Shown: positions 54,921-62,848 of the stretch, piece after piece
Numbering within the stretch: the stretch's first letter is position 1
Layout: the number at the start of each line of letters is the position of its first letter
Source of the DNA: an uncultured Lachnospiraceae bacterium
Lineage (GTDB): Bacteria > Bacillota > Clostridia > Lachnospirales > Lachnospiraceae
Length of the DNA: 64,000 bases
Assembly: GCA_910577955.1 (NCBI GenBank)
Contig: CAJTNC010000001.1
Coordinates: 124,001-188,000 of the forward strand
Reading direction: 5' to 3'
Translations under genes and position numbers: made by a program
The notes under the pieces: generated by a model
The model's input: the letters and a program-made list of their open reading frames with translations, nothing else
Databases searched by the model: none
What the model was told of the DNA's origin: nothing

Positions 54921-54948
54921 AATATATCATAATTTTGGCTCTTGTCAA
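54921..54948 (-). promoter_or_regulatory. perR promoter
   Basis: On the minus strand TTGACA (54948-54943) and TATATT (54926-54921) are separated by 16 bp, about 35 bp before the perR start at 54886. Confidence 0.65.
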
Positions 54949-55022
54949 CACCCCTATATATGTTTATATTTTTTTAAGAAGATTATTCTTCTCTTTTTAC
55001 AAAAAAGGGCGGTAAAATGTGG

Positions 55023-55028
55023 TATAAT
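55023..55028 (+). promoter_or_regulatory. -10 box of the two-component operon
   Basis: Consensus TATAAT 32 bp upstream of the kinase start. No good -35 at normal spacing; TTTACA at 54996 is 21 bp away. Confidence 0.4.
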
Positions 55029-55059
55029 ATCGACACTAACTTTTCATCTGGAGATAAAA

Positions 55060-56307
55060 ATGAAATTAAAAACAAGATTGTGGATCGCATTTTTGGTCAT
55101 GATATTTGTGCCGCTCATCCTGACAGCAGTTGCGTTTGGGCTTATCGGTGAGGCAATCAGAGGGCAGCAGATAAGGTTTTCTGTGGATCCTGAGGCGTAT
55201 CTGTATTTTAATGATTTGATTGCGCCGGATTTTTTCATTTCTATGGCGGTGGCTATTGCGGTTATCCTTATATTTACAGCGCTTATTCTGAGCGTTTGGA
55301 TCTATTCCAGCGTTTTTAACCCGGTGCAGGAACTGAACATTGCAATGAAAAATATAGCGGAAGGAAATTTGGATTATCAGGTGCGCGCCCCCGGCGAGAA
55401 ACAAAAGGGGGAGATGGCGGAACTTGCCGTAAATTATGAAGACATGCGGCTTCGCCTCAAAGAGTCCATCGAAGAGAAACTACAGCGGGAAAATCAGAAT
55501 AAAGAGTTGATCTCAAATATTTCTCATGACTTAAAAACACCGATCACGGCTATCAAAGGTTATGTGGAAGGAATTATGGACGGTATAGCCAACACGCCGG
55601 AGAAAATGGATAAATATATCAGAACCATCTATAATAAGGCTAATGACATGGACCGCCTGATCAATGAGCTGGCTCTGTATTCAGGCATTGACACTAACCG
55701 GATCCCCTACAATTTTCATAGGCTGAATGTGGCGGACTATTTTCAGGATTGCTTGGAGGATGTGGGACTTGATCTGGAATCGGAGGATATTGAATTGAGC
55801 TACTCTAATCTGGTATCGCCGGAGACGATGGTGATCGCTGATCCGGAACAGTTAAAGAGAGTGGTAAATAATATTATCAGCAACAGCGTGAAATATCAGG
55901 ATAAAAAACCCGGAATGATCGATATCCGGATTTTGGATGAAATTGACGCCATCCGCATTGAGATCGAGGACAACGGCAGGGGTATTGCTCAGAGGGATCT
56001 GCCGAAGATATTTGAAAGATTTTACAGGACCGATGCTTCCCGCAATTCCATGAAGGGAGGCAGCGGCATTGGTCTCTCCATTGTGAAAAAGATCGTGGAG
56101 GATCATGGGGGCTATATCTGGGCCACCAGCAGAGAGGGCGAAGGAACCTGTATGCATATTGTTTTGAGAAAATATGAGGAGATAAAACAGGACATAAAAA
56201 GCGTTGACATAGATGAGGGAGTGCCGGAGGGCGGACGCAAGAGAAAGTCTGACTTGACGGGCGGAAGCGGGAAGGCAAAAAATGATGGAAAGGCAGGTAT
56301 GATATGA
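55060..56307 (+). CDS. Sensor histidine kinase with HAMP domain
   Basis: 415 aa from ATG 55060 with GGAGAT. Two transmembrane helices (about 7-27 and 60-85) flank a very short extracellular loop, so it probably senses a membrane-level signal. A HAMP linker follows, then the phosphorylated histidine in NISHDLKTPITAIKGY, N-box NNIISNSVKYQ, G1 DNGRGI and the G2 region KGGSGIGLSIVKK. Its last 4 bases overlap the response regulator. Confidence 0.9.
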   Translation: MKLKTRLWIAFLVMIFVPLILTAVAFGLIGEAIRGQQIRFSVDPEAYLYFNDLIAPDFFISMAVAIAVILIFTALILSVWIYSSVFNPVQELNIAMKNIAEGNLDYQVRAPGEKQKGEMAELAVNYEDMRLRLKESIEEKLQRENQNKELISNISHDLKTPITAIKGYVEGIMDGIANTPEKMDKYIRTIYNKANDMDRLINELALYSGIDTNRIPYNFHRLNVADYFQDCLEDVGLDLESEDIELSYSNLVSPETMVIADPEQLKRVVNNIISNSVKYQDKKPGMIDIRILDEIDAIRIEIEDNGRGIAQRDLPKIFERFYRTDASRNSMKGGSGIGLSIVKKIVEDHGGYIWATSREGEGTCMHIVLRKYEEIKQDIKSVDIDEGVPEGGRKRKSDLTGGSGKAKNDGKAGMI

Positions 56308-56993
56308 GCAGGATTTTGATCATCGAGGACGAAGAATCTATTGCGGATCTGGAGAAGGACTATCTGGAACTGAGCGACTTTCAGGTGCACATTGAAAACA
56401 GCGGGGACAGCGGACTGGCCATAGCGCTGGCGGAGAACTTTGATCTGGTGATATTAGATTTGATGCTGCCCGGTATTGACGGATTTGAGGTGTGCCGGAA
56501 GATCCGGGAAAAGAAAGATATTCCAATTCTGATGGTGTCGGCGAAAAAGGACGATATCGATAAGATCAGAGGTCTTGGGTTGGGTGCGGACGATTATATG
56601 ACAAAACCTTTCAGCCCAAGCGAACTTGTGGCCAGAGTGAAGGCTCATATGTCCCGATATGACAGACTGGTGGGTTCTGCACAAAAAACCAACGACGTTG
56701 TAGAGATCCGGGGCATTAAGATCGACAAGACGGCCAGACGGGTGTGGATAGATGGGGAAGAAAAAACCTTTACGACAAAGGAATTCGATCTGCTGACGTT
56801 TTTGGCGGAAAACCCGAATCATGTTTACACAAAGGAAGAATTGTTCAGAGAGATATGGGACATGGATTCCATCGGTGATATTGCCACCGTGACAGTGCAT
56901 ATCAAGAAAATCAGGGAAAAAATTGAATTTGATACTTCAAAGCCCCAGTACATCGAGACGATCTGGGGGGTAGGGTATCGGTTTAAAGTATAA
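56304..56993 (+). CDS. OmpR/PhoB-family response regulator
   Basis: 229 aa, receiver domain with acidic pocket IIEDEE, phosphorylated D52 in VILDLMLPG and lysine in MTKPFSP. The C-terminal winged helix has TFTTKEFDLLTFLAENPNH and the final GVGYRFKV. Coupled by ATGA overlap to the kinase upstream. Target genes are not evident. Confidence 0.92.
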   Translation: MSRILIIEDEESIADLEKDYLELSDFQVHIENSGDSGLAIALAENFDLVILDLMLPGIDGFEVCRKIREKKDIPILMVSAKKDDIDKIRGLGLGADDYMTKPFSPSELVARVKAHMSRYDRLVGSAQKTNDVVEIRGIKIDKTARRVWIDGEEKTFTTKEFDLLTFLAENPNHVYTKEELFREIWDMDSIGDIATVTVHIKKIREKIEFDTSKPQYIETIWGVGYRFKV

Positions 56994-57036
56994 AACTCCG
57001 GGAAACTTTTCAGGAGACAGGGCAGAACGGAACGCG

Positions 57037-57070
57037 GAGAAAAGGTCTATCATAGGATGGACCTTTTCTC
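57037..57070. terminator. Possible bidirectional terminator hairpin
   Basis: GAGAAAAGGTC (57037-57047) and GACCTTTTCTC (57060-57070) are a perfect 11-bp inverted repeat between the convergent response-regulator and YitT genes; the right arm overlaps the last 2 bases of the YitT gene. No extended T-run follows, so termination strength is uncertain. Confidence 0.4.
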
Positions 57071-57932
57071 AGTCATTGGGTCTTTGATAAAATCGCCCGG
57101 TGATATGCTGGGTGTTCATTGCATTGATAAATGCATTCGGATCGATCTGCCGTATTTTTTTAGTGATCGGCTTGATCTCGTCCTTACCCACAACAGAGTA
57201 CAACATATTGCATTCCTGCTTTTTATAACAGCCTATTCCTTTAAAGAGAGTAGCGTCGTGGTTGGTCTCCTCGCGGATCTCTTCGTAGATATCATCAGGT
57301 TTGGAAGTGATGATAAGCAGCGTCTGTTTCTGGTAGCGCTTGTACAAAAGGTGCAGCACCTGAGTGGAAGTGTACTGGAATATAATGGAATAAAGCGCTT
57401 CATTCCAGTCGAACAGATATCCTGCAATCGCCAGAATGATACAGTTCCCTATAAAAATATAATTCCATGTCTCAATACCGAATTTCTCCGAAAAGAAAAT
57501 GGCGATAAAATCGGTGCCGCCGCTGGTGGCGTGAGCGTAGAGGCACAGAGAGATTGCGCAGGCGTTTAAGATGCCGCCGAATACAGCTGCAAGCAGGATG
57601 TCGTCAGTCATCTGGAAACCGGAAAGAATATCCGTAAAAATGCCGGTCAGCACGATCATCAGACAGGAATATCCGGTGAATTTTTTTCCGATATATTTAT
57701 AACTGATGAGGACCGGAATGGCATTTAAGGAAAAATTGACCAGAGAATAGGAAAGGGTGACATCCCAGAAATGCCTTGCAATCTGCTGGATCAACAAGGT
57801 CAGACCGTTAAAGCCGCCGGGCAGCAGATCTCCTGCCCGCACAAAACTTTTGATGTTCATGGCCATTAACAGGGCGGCGGCAACGATCAGGATAGTTCGT
57901 TTGATATCATCTAGTATGTTTGTTTTTTTCAT
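57069..57932 (-). CDS. YitT family membrane protein (DUF161-DUF2179)
   Basis: 287 aa with five or six hydrophobic helices (about residues 10-175). Conserved AGDLLPGGFNGLTLLIQQI and ATSGGTDFIAIFFS segments are typical of the YitT/DUF161 fold. The C-terminal DUF2179 soluble domain (about 205-280) contains DATLFKGIGCYKKQECNMLY. Substrate unknown. Confidence 0.88.
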   Translation of the reverse strand: MKKTNILDDIKRTILIVAAALLMAMNIKSFVRAGDLLPGGFNGLTLLIQQIARHFWDVTLSYSLVNFSLNAIPVLISYKYIGKKFTGYSCLMIVLTGIFTDILSGFQMTDDILLAAVFGGILNACAISLCLYAHATSGGTDFIAIFFSEKFGIETWNYIFIGNCIILAIAGYLFDWNEALYSIIFQYTSTQVLHLLYKRYQKQTLLIITSKPDDIYEEIREETNHDATLFKGIGCYKKQECNMLYSVVGKDEIKPITKKIRQIDPNAFINAMNTQHITGRFYQRPND

Positions 57933-58056
57933 AGCAGTATTTAAAGAACCTTTCTCAATTCCGTATCTTTTGCGGATACGATTTCTATATTATAACGCAG
58001 CATTCGCCTGCAATCAAACAAAAAATAAAAGAATTGATGTAAAGTTCCTGCTGCCG

Positions 58057-58668
58057 CTATGCCAAAATCTTTTTATAGACGCCGTTTTCAGGTATAAATC
58101 CCATTTTTAAAAGGTATTCTTCATGCTTTTTTGATTTTCCGGCATAAAGCAATGTACGAATCCCTTGTTCGGGCAGTCTGCCGTACAGGTATTTTCCCAC
58201 AGAACAGTCACGGTATGTGGGGGTTGAATAATCCACAGAGATTTCCAAAACGCCCGCTTCTTTTATCTTTCCGAGAAGAAGTCCTGCCGGAGCTCCGTCG
58301 CAGCAGACAATATAAGCTTTGTCTGAGGCAGAGAGCGCGGTGTCTGTCTCCTGAAAGAAATTCCGGATATCCTCTCTGTAATGATCAATAAAATAGGAGA
58401 GAAATGCGTCCTGTGTGCCAACGGAGATCAAGTCATACTGCTGTTTGGATTTCAACAGCTTCGCGAGATTATAACAGTTGATGATGATCAGGCATATATT
58501 CATGAGCGCCAGAGGATAGGAGTGGATGATCAGCGCGTAGGTCGCGGAGATAATGCTGCCTATGGTGTTGATGACTCTCAATTTTACGACCGAGGACATC
58601 AGCATGGAAACGACTACTAATGTGGAGCCAAGATAACCGCCTAATTCGATTAAGGTTGCTGTGTTCAT
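58057..58668 (-). CDS. YgjV-type membrane domain fused to GNAT-like domain
   Basis: 203 aa from ATG 58668. N-terminal 80 residues have three hydrophobic helices resembling YgjV (GGYLGSTLVVVSMLMSSVVK, RVINTIGSIISATYALIIH). The C-terminal about 120 residues look like a degenerate N-acetyltransferase (GLLLGKIKEAGVLEISVDY, RDCSVGKYLYGRL, KMGFIPENGVY). Located 34 bp after the FAD oxidoreductase gene, so probably co-transcribed with it. The fusion of a membrane part and a GNAT-like part is notable; function unknown. Confidence 0.65.
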   Translation of the reverse strand: MNTATLIELGGYLGSTLVVVSMLMSSVVKLRVINTIGSIISATYALIIHSYPLALMNICLIIINCYNLAKLLKSKQQYDLISVGTQDAFLSYFIDHYREDIRNFFQETDTALSASDKAYIVCCDGAPAGLLLGKIKEAGVLEISVDYSTPTYRDCSVGKYLYGRLPEQGIRTLLYAGKSKKHEEYLLKMGFIPENGVYKKILA

Positions 58669-58702
58669 TGTGCTGCCTGCCTTTCTTGTTTTGTAAGCTT
58701 TC

Positions 58703-60091
58703 TCAATTTTCAGTTTCCGCGCTTCCGGCGATCCGCCTTGCAACATAGACGCCGCTGGCCGACGCGTGGGACAGGGAGTGGGTTACGCCGCTTCCGTCCC
58801 CGATAATATAAAGACCATTATATCTGGTTTCCAAATGTTCGTCTATATCAACTTCCATGTTATAGAATTTGACTTCCACACCGTAGAGCAGGGTATCGTC
58901 GTTGGCTGTGCCGGGGGCGATTTTATCGAGCGCATAGACCATCTCGATAATACCGTCCAGAATACGTTTCGGCAATACCAGACTCAGATCGCCGGGGGTT
59001 GCAGCAAGGGTGGGAACAACGGTGCTCTCCGCAAGGCGGTTTTCGTTGGTCCTTCTGCCGCGGACCAGATCTCCGAAACGCTGTACGATGACGCCTCCTC
59101 CAAGCATATTGGAGAGTCTGGCGATGCTCTCACCGTACCCGTTGCTGTCCTTGAAAGGCTCGGAAAAATGTTTTGCCACTAACAGGGCGAAATTTGTATT
59201 TTCCGTCCGCTTCTCCTCCCCTTCGTAGCTGTGTCCGTTCACGGTGATGATGCCGTTGGTATTTTCATTGACCACGATACCGTAAGGATTCATGCAGAAG
59301 GTACGTACTTTATCTTCAAATTTTTCTGTGCGGTAGACGATCTTGCTCTCATACAATTCATCGGTCAGGTGGGCAAAAATAACGGCGGGAAGTTCCATCC
59401 GGACGCCGATATCCACCCGGTTTGATTTGGTCTCGATATCCAAACTTCGGCATACGGTTTCCATCCATTTACTGCCGCTTCTCCCCACGGAAATGATGCA
59501 CTGATCGCACTCATAACTTTGATCTTTGCAGAGGATTCGGTAAAGCTCACCTTCCCTCCGGATCTCTTCCACCGGGGTCTGAAAATAGAAATCGACTTTA
59601 TCCTTCAATTCTTTATACAGATTTTCCAGCACAATATAGTTGATATCCGTGCCGAGATGGCGCACGGACGCATCTAACAGCTTTAATTTGTTTTGAATGC
59701 AGATAGTCTTGAAACGGGTTCCGGAGGTTGAAAACATCCTCGTGCTTTCCCCGCCGTGAGAGACATTTATCTCATCCACATAACGCATCAGATCCAGAGA
59801 TTCCTTTCGGCCGATATGCTCGTAGAGAGTGCCGCCAAAGTCGTTGGTAATGTTATATTTTCCGTCAGAAAAAGCGCCGGCGCCCCCGAAGCCGCTCATG
59901 ATCGCGCAGGTAGGACACTTGATGCAGGACTTTACCTTTTTGCCGTCGATGGGACAGTGCCTTTTTTCTAACGGGTAACCCGATTCAAAGACGGCAATTT
60001 TGAGATTCTCATTTAACCGCACCAGTTCGTAGGCCGAAAAAATTCCGCCCGGACCGGCGCCTATAATAATTACGTCATACTTCATATTCAT
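58703..60091 (-). CDS. NAD(P)/FAD-dependent oxidoreductase (COG2509-like)
   Basis: 462 aa. FAD-binding Rossmann motif IIGAGPGGIFSAYEL (residues about 8-22), C-rich segment CIKCPTCAIMSGFGGAGAFSD (about 56-76), a second dinucleotide-binding element CIISVGRSGSKW, and C-terminal YIIGDGSGVTHSLSHASASG that closes over the flavin. The family is widespread in anaerobes; the substrate is unknown. Confidence 0.85.
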   Translation of the reverse strand: MNMKYDVIIIGAGPGGIFSAYELVRLNENLKIAVFESGYPLEKRHCPIDGKKVKSCIKCPTCAIMSGFGGAGAFSDGKYNITNDFGGTLYEHIGRKESLDLMRYVDEINVSHGGESTRMFSTSGTRFKTICIQNKLKLLDASVRHLGTDINYIVLENLYKELKDKVDFYFQTPVEEIRREGELYRILCKDQSYECDQCIISVGRSGSKWMETVCRSLDIETKSNRVDIGVRMELPAVIFAHLTDELYESKIVYRTEKFEDKVRTFCMNPYGIVVNENTNGIITVNGHSYEGEEKRTENTNFALLVAKHFSEPFKDSNGYGESIARLSNMLGGGVIVQRFGDLVRGRRTNENRLAESTVVPTLAATPGDLSLVLPKRILDGIIEMVYALDKIAPGTANDDTLLYGVEVKFYNMEVDIDEHLETRYNGLYIIGDGSGVTHSLSHASASGVYVARRIAGSAETEN

Positions 60092-60144
60092 TCTCCTTCC
60101 GGCTTCCGCGATGGATGATGTGCGCTGCGCTTTAGCCTTATGCT

Positions 60145-60184
60145 AAAAAGCTGCCGCAGATATTTGTACCAGCGGCAGCTTTTT
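60145..60184. terminator. Bidirectional intrinsic terminator
   Basis: AAAAAGCTGCCGC (60145-60157) and GCGGCAGCTTTTT (60172-60184) are exact reverse complements with a 14-base loop. A/T tracts on both sides allow termination on either strand. It ends the minus-strand PTS operon. Confidence 0.8.
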
Positions 60185-60208
60185 TCACAATTACAGTCTT
60201 ATTCCGAA

Positions 60209-60814
60209 TTAATACTGGCCGGAATTATATTTGAATGCGTTCGCCACATTCTTATCCGGGCTGTATGTCTCGAGAATCTTTCCGTAGCGCTCTCTGTAAT
60301 CGTTGTCGATCTTGAGCTGCGGAATAACTTTGGTTCCCTCCTCAAAGAAGTGTTTGGAACCTCTGCCCATCTCCTGTCCGCGCTTGGTGTGTTTATCCAA
60401 AGCCACATCCATAATCTCCGGAACTTTGCCCATAGCCGCCTCTTTAATGATAATATTTTTCAGATAATCGCTGGAGCGGTCCTTCTCGCTTTCGCAGAGT
60501 ATGCGGATCGCATGGATGAAATACATCGGCTGGTCGCCGTCGTCGTAGGGAAAGTTCTTGCGCATCTCGTTCATGGTATTTACTTGAACCGCTGCATTCA
60601 GATTGCCGAAACCTATATCCTCTACGGAAATAGTGAGCAGTCTCCTCCACATTTTCTCCAAAAATACCGGGCCGGATACATACAGCTCGTATGCATACTG
60701 GCAAGCTTCCTCTACCATTGCTCTGCGGATCGACTTCTGCAGGCAGGAAATGATTTCATCTGCGGCAAATCCGTTCAATGTCTTTGATGCCGCCCAAATA
60801 TTAAATTCTCCCAT
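60209..60814 (-). CDS. Stand-alone RarA/MgsA C-terminal-like protein
   Basis: 201 aa without a P-loop. CLQKSIRRAMVEEACQYAYE, then WRRLLTISVEDIGFGNLNAA and MGKVPEIMDVALDKH match the helical collar (MgsA_C) of RarA-type AAA proteins. Unlike RarA it lacks the ATPase part. It is the last gene of the PTS operon, 2 bp after IIA, an unexpected place for a replication-related fold, so it may have another role such as regulation of the PTS or enzyme. Confidence 0.6.
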   Translation of the reverse strand: MGEFNIWAASKTLNGFAADEIISCLQKSIRRAMVEEACQYAYELYVSGPVFLEKMWRRLLTISVEDIGFGNLNAAVQVNTMNEMRKNFPYDDGDQPMYFIHAIRILCESEKDRSSDYLKNIIIKEAAMGKVPEIMDVALDKHTKRGQEMGRGSKHFFEEGTKVIPQLKIDNDYRERYGKILETYSPDKNVANAFKYNSGQY

Positions 60815-60816
60815 TG

Positions 60817-61140
60817 CTATTCTCCTTTTTTATCTTTATAAAGTTCGATCAGTTCAAGGATGACGATCTTTAATGTTTCCGCCGACATCAACTGATCCTC
60901 TGCGTGGGTCATCAGAAGGCTTATCTGCGGTTCTTCCGTACTTATCTCCTCCTGAAGAACATCCATGTGTCCGTTGTGGGCTTCCACGAAATTTTTGGCT
61001 CCCTCTTCCAACATTTTATCGGCTTCGGAAAAATTACCTTGTTTTGCCAGAGCGAGAGCTTCCATATAACAGGACTTTGCCATACCCGAGTAAGTGATGA
61101 CATTCATTGCGGCCGCTGATATTTTTTCAATATTTACCAT
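60817..61140 (-). CDS. PTS IIA subunit, lactose/cellobiose family
   Basis: 107-aa helical protein with phosphorylated H79 in LLMTHAEDQLM and the helix EALALAKQGNFSEADKMLEE. It accepts phosphate from HPr and passes it to IIB, encoded 9 bp upstream. No IIC gene is in the visible part of the locus. Confidence 0.92.
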   Translation of the reverse strand: MVNIEKISAAAMNVITYSGMAKSCYMEALALAKQGNFSEADKMLEEGAKNFVEAHNGHMDVLQEEISTEEPQISLLMTHAEDQLMSAETLKIVILELIELYKDKKGE

Positions 61141-61149
61141 CTTTTTACC

Positions 61150-61446
61150 CTACCCTTCAATCAGGCTTATCGCGAAATCAAGCGCTTTGTCTCCGTCCGC
61201 CATAGCATAAGTGCGGGGTTCTACGCTGGCTACGGGAATATTGAGCTGTGATTTGATATTTGCCACCGCATAGACAAGCTGAGGACCTACCAGACACACG
61301 TCCCATTTGCCGACTTCTTCACGGATGGAAGCGTTGGGTACAGCGGTGATGGTGATATCCATACCGCGCTTTTCCGCTGCCTCGCGGATCTTTTTTACTA
61401 AAATGGAACTGGACATTCCGGCATTGCAACATAATAATATTTTCAT
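61150..61446 (-). CDS. PTS IIB subunit, lactose/cellobiose family
   Basis: 98 aa with the P-loop CNAGMSSSILVKKI; C7 is the expected phosphocysteine. A Rossmann-like fold with VCLVGPQLVYAV follows. Paired with IIA downstream and the GH4 enzyme upstream. The membrane subunit IIC is absent here and may be encoded elsewhere. Confidence 0.92.
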   Translation of the reverse strand: MKILLCCNAGMSSSILVKKIREAAEKRGMDITITAVPNASIREEVGKWDVCLVGPQLVYAVANIKSQLNIPVASVEPRTYAMADGDKALDFAISLIEG

Positions 61447-61478
61447 ATAGTCTCCTTTCCGTACATTTCGTACAGGCT

Positions 61479-62807
61479 CTATTTTAATTCCGGCCAGTAG
61501 TCTTTATTTGCTTCGATTAAATCATCAAGGATCTTCTTTGCGATTCCCGCGCTGGGAACCGTCTTTGAGAGTGTAAGCGCCTGCCAGAGTTTGTGATAAC
61601 TTCCCTCGATCCAGGCATCCACCGTCAGTTTTTCCACCGCAACCTGTTCTTCCATCAATCCTTTCTGGAAGGTCGGGATCTTTCCGATGCTTAATGGTTC
61701 ATAACCGTCTTTTCCCACAATACAAGGGATCTCCACCATAGCGTCCGGGGAGAAGTTCTCGATAGCGCCGTTGTTTTCTACGATCAGAAGCATTCTCTCG
61801 TGGGTATTGAAAGCTAACGCCGTAGCCAGATCCACAATGAACAATGCATGGATACCGATTTTTAATGCGGTGTCCTTTGCAGTTCCGGCCGCCTCGATTT
61901 TTGCACATTCGCCGAATACCCGTTTTTCTCTGCCGTCGATCACCTGATTGGCTCTGGTATAGTCGGGATTTGAATGGGCAACCATATCGTCCGGATACAG
62001 GTAATACTGAAGATAGGAACTGGGCGCCATAGTCGGGTCCACCGACACAAGGTCTTTCACCTTCTTTGCCGTCTCATGCCAGCTTTCGTCCGTGAAATCC
62101 GTATCCACGGAATCTGCGGGACAGTTGCCGTAAGTAAGCTGGTGTTTTGTCAGCTTGTCGATGTATTCGTTTCCGTCCTTGTCTTTGATGGACGTCCACC
62201 AGCCGAAGTGGTTTAAACCGAAATAACGGATATCCATCTCTTTTCTGTTCTGAAAGCCGAGAATTTTGGCTATAGTCTGTTCCATGCCGATGGGCATGTC
62301 GCAGATATTGATGACTCTGGAGTTGGGGCGCAGCCTTCTGCAGGCTTCCGCAACGATAGCGGCAGGGTTGGAATAGTTGAGCATCCAGCACTGCGGGGAG
62401 TATTTCTCCATATAGTCGATATTCTCAAGCACTCCTGCGATGGAGCGCATACCGTAGGCGATGCCTCCGGGGCCACAGGTTTCCTGCCCTACAACGCCGT
62501 ATTTCAGAGGAATCTTTTCGTCCAGTTCGCGCATGGCAAGCTTTCCCACACGGATATGCGCCAGACAGAAATCCACGTCTGTGTAGGCAAGTTCAGGATC
62601 TGTGGTTGCAAGATACTCGATGGAGGGATCTTTTTCCTTCACGATGATCTCGCAGGCTTTTGCCACTTTATTCTGGCGTTCCTCATCATTGTCATACAAC
62701 TTGATCGCGCGCAGCGGAAGTTTATCCAGATTATCCAAAAGCATCAGAATAATTTCCGGGGTATAGGTACTGCCGCCTCCGGCGATCACAATGGAAAATT
62801 TTTTCAT
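61479..62807 (-). CDS. GH4 6-phospho-alpha-glucosidase (GlvA/MalH type)
   Basis: 442 aa from ATG 62807 (AAGGAAC upstream; the TTG at 62828 adds 7 residues). NAD+ and Mn2+-dependent family 4 hydrolase. It has SIVIAGGGSTYTPEI for NAD+, VVGQETCGPGGIAYGMRSI, CDMP (the signature of alpha-specific members; beta-specific ones have CNVP) and GLNHFGWW. It cleaves maltose-6'-phosphate and other 6-phospho-alpha-glucosides. The pairing with lactose/cellobiose-type IIA/IIB is unusual, since GlvA normally works with glucose-family permeases. Confidence 0.88.
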   Translation of the reverse strand: MKKFSIVIAGGGSTYTPEIILMLLDNLDKLPLRAIKLYDNDEERQNKVAKACEIIVKEKDPSIEYLATTDPELAYTDVDFCLAHIRVGKLAMRELDEKIPLKYGVVGQETCGPGGIAYGMRSIAGVLENIDYMEKYSPQCWMLNYSNPAAIVAEACRRLRPNSRVINICDMPIGMEQTIAKILGFQNRKEMDIRYFGLNHFGWWTSIKDKDGNEYIDKLTKHQLTYGNCPADSVDTDFTDESWHETAKKVKDLVSVDPTMAPSSYLQYYLYPDDMVAHSNPDYTRANQVIDGREKRVFGECAKIEAAGTAKDTALKIGIHALFIVDLATALAFNTHERMLLIVENNGAIENFSPDAMVEIPCIVGKDGYEPLSIGKIPTFQKGLMEEQVAVEKLTVDAWIEGSYHKLWQALTLSKTVPSAGIAKKILDDLIEANKDYWPELK

Positions 62808-62848
62808 GATCACAAAGTTCCTTTTCAATTTTGATAGATTTTATTGTT

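Noticed and set aside
58766..59182. Plus-strand open frame opposite the FAD oxidoreductase
   Set aside because: Antisense shadow; the minus strand shows clear FAD motifs throughout.
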